From: Chitinophaga sp. YR573 | GTDB lineage: Bacteria; Bacteroidota; Bacteroidia; Chitinophagales; Chitinophagaceae | Reading direction: 5' to 3' | DNA length: 64,000 nt | Assembly: GCF_900110995.1 (NCBI RefSeq) | Contig: NZ_FOJF01000001.1 | Coordinates: forward strand, 4,376,803-4,440,802 | Shown: positions 63,599 to 64,000 of the stretch, in pieces | Position numbering within the stretch: the first letter of the stretch is position 1 | Layout: each line of letters begins with the position of its first letter | Program-made: the position numbers and the translations under genes | The notes under the pieces: generated by a model | Database searches by the model: none | What the model was told of the DNA's origin: nothing | What the model saw: the letters and a program-made list of their open reading frames with translations, nothing else

Positions 63599-64000
63599 AT
63601 GTATAATTTAAATACAGAAAGAAAATTAAAAAGTTTATTCTTCTTTTCTATTTTATGCTTTTTTATAACAACCGGAACAGTAATGGCTCAACAATCAGGC
63701 ATCAGCTATCCGCAAACCCGTAAAACGGATGTGACGGATAATTATCACGGTACTACTATAGCGGACCCTTACCGCTGGCTCGAAGATGATAACAGTGCCG
63801 ATACAAAGGCCTGGGTACAGGAAGAGAACACAGTGACACAGTCTTATCTTGCAAAGATACCCTTTCGGGACGCTATTAAGAAACGCCTTGAAGTGCTCTG
63901 GAATTATCCCCGTATAGGCGCTCCCTTCAAAAAAGGCAATTATTATTACTTCTATAAGAACGATGGCCTGCAAAACCAGGCTATATTATACCGCCACAAA
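63599..64000 (+). CDS. Prolyl oligopeptidase family serine protease (N-terminal part, cut by window end)
   Basis: The ATG at 63599 opens a frame that runs to base 64000 without a stop (134 codons). An N-terminal signal segment (about residues 9-31, ending TVMAQ) is followed by the S9A hallmark DPYRWLEDDNSADTKAWVQEEN and by IPFRDAIKKRLEVLWNYPR. The propeller start FKKGNYYYFYKNDGLQNQ is present. The peptidase domain lies beyond the window. Likely periplasmic, cleaving short proline peptides. Confidence 0.88.
   Translation, partial: MYNLNTERKLKSLFFFSILCFFITTGTVMAQQSGISYPQTRKTDVTDNYHGTTIADPYRWLEDDNSADTKAWVQEENTVTQSYLAKIPFRDAIKKRLEVLWNYPRIGAPFKKGNYYYFYKNDGLQNQAILYRHK

Noticed and set aside
1-64000. 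tRNA, rRNA, insertion sequence or prophage genes
   Set aside because: None seen on either strand; no transposase, integrase or phage structural genes outside the T6SS.

Overview
The window looks like chromosome of a Bacteroidota bacterium, most likely family Chitinophagaceae (Chitinophaga-like). This rests on SusC/SusD and FecR genes, a class iii (Bacteroidota) type VI secretion system, Bacteroidota-type promoters (TTTG or TTG, about 19-22 nt, then TAnnTTTG), A-rich translation starts without clear Shine-Dalgarno sequences, and moderate GC content. The genus is an inference from protein flavour; no rRNA or tRNA gene was seen.

Region 1 (1-7740) is a small polysaccharide utilisation locus: the tail of what may be an ECF sigma factor, a FecR anti-sigma factor, a SusC transporter with an STN signalling domain, a SusD lipoprotein, and a GH5-like glycosidase lipoprotein with a ricin-type lectin tail. 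Region 2 (7923-28626) is mostly housekeeping: thiolase, pyruvate dehydrogenase E1 beta, cysE-cysM, a sigma-54-type response regulator without a DNA-binding domain, signal peptidase I, cytidine deaminase, a TPR protein, argS, two outer-membrane proteins, dnaK, a dipeptide epimerase and a PmoA-like protein. It ends with a short operon that has a 26-residue peptide ending in four cysteines upstream of a cysteine-free peroxiredoxin-like protein.

Region 3 (28694-53526) is a T6SS-iii locus in four transcription blocks. The cargo block (minus strand) runs hcp2, Tae4-type amidase, its putative periplasmic immunity protein, vgrG, a TPR-like presumed adaptor, an Rhs protein with a C-terminal deaminase-like toxin, and two paralogous immunity candidates. 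The structural blocks are tssH-tssB-tssC followed by a VirB9/TraN-like periplasmic protein and a lytic transglycosylase (plus); a PKD membrane protein, tssE and tssF (minus); and tssG-tssN-tssK-tssO followed by a separately promoted hcp1 (plus). Together they encode the sheath, baseplate, tube, spike, recycling ATPase and two toxin/immunity modules. TssQ and TssR were not recognised, so part of the envelope complex may be encoded elsewhere or be replaced by the unusual periplasmic genes.

Region 4 (53612-64000) returns to general functions: YceI, DoxX-like protein, Crp/Fnr regulator, pantothenate kinase, aldehyde dehydrogenase, a TonB-dependent receptor, pfkA-pyk, and the start of a prolyl oligopeptidase cut by the window edge. 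Scattered through the non-T6SS part and once inside the cargo region are five copies of a double-hairpin repeat with GCGAAGC tips, plus a separate nested palindrome after tssC.
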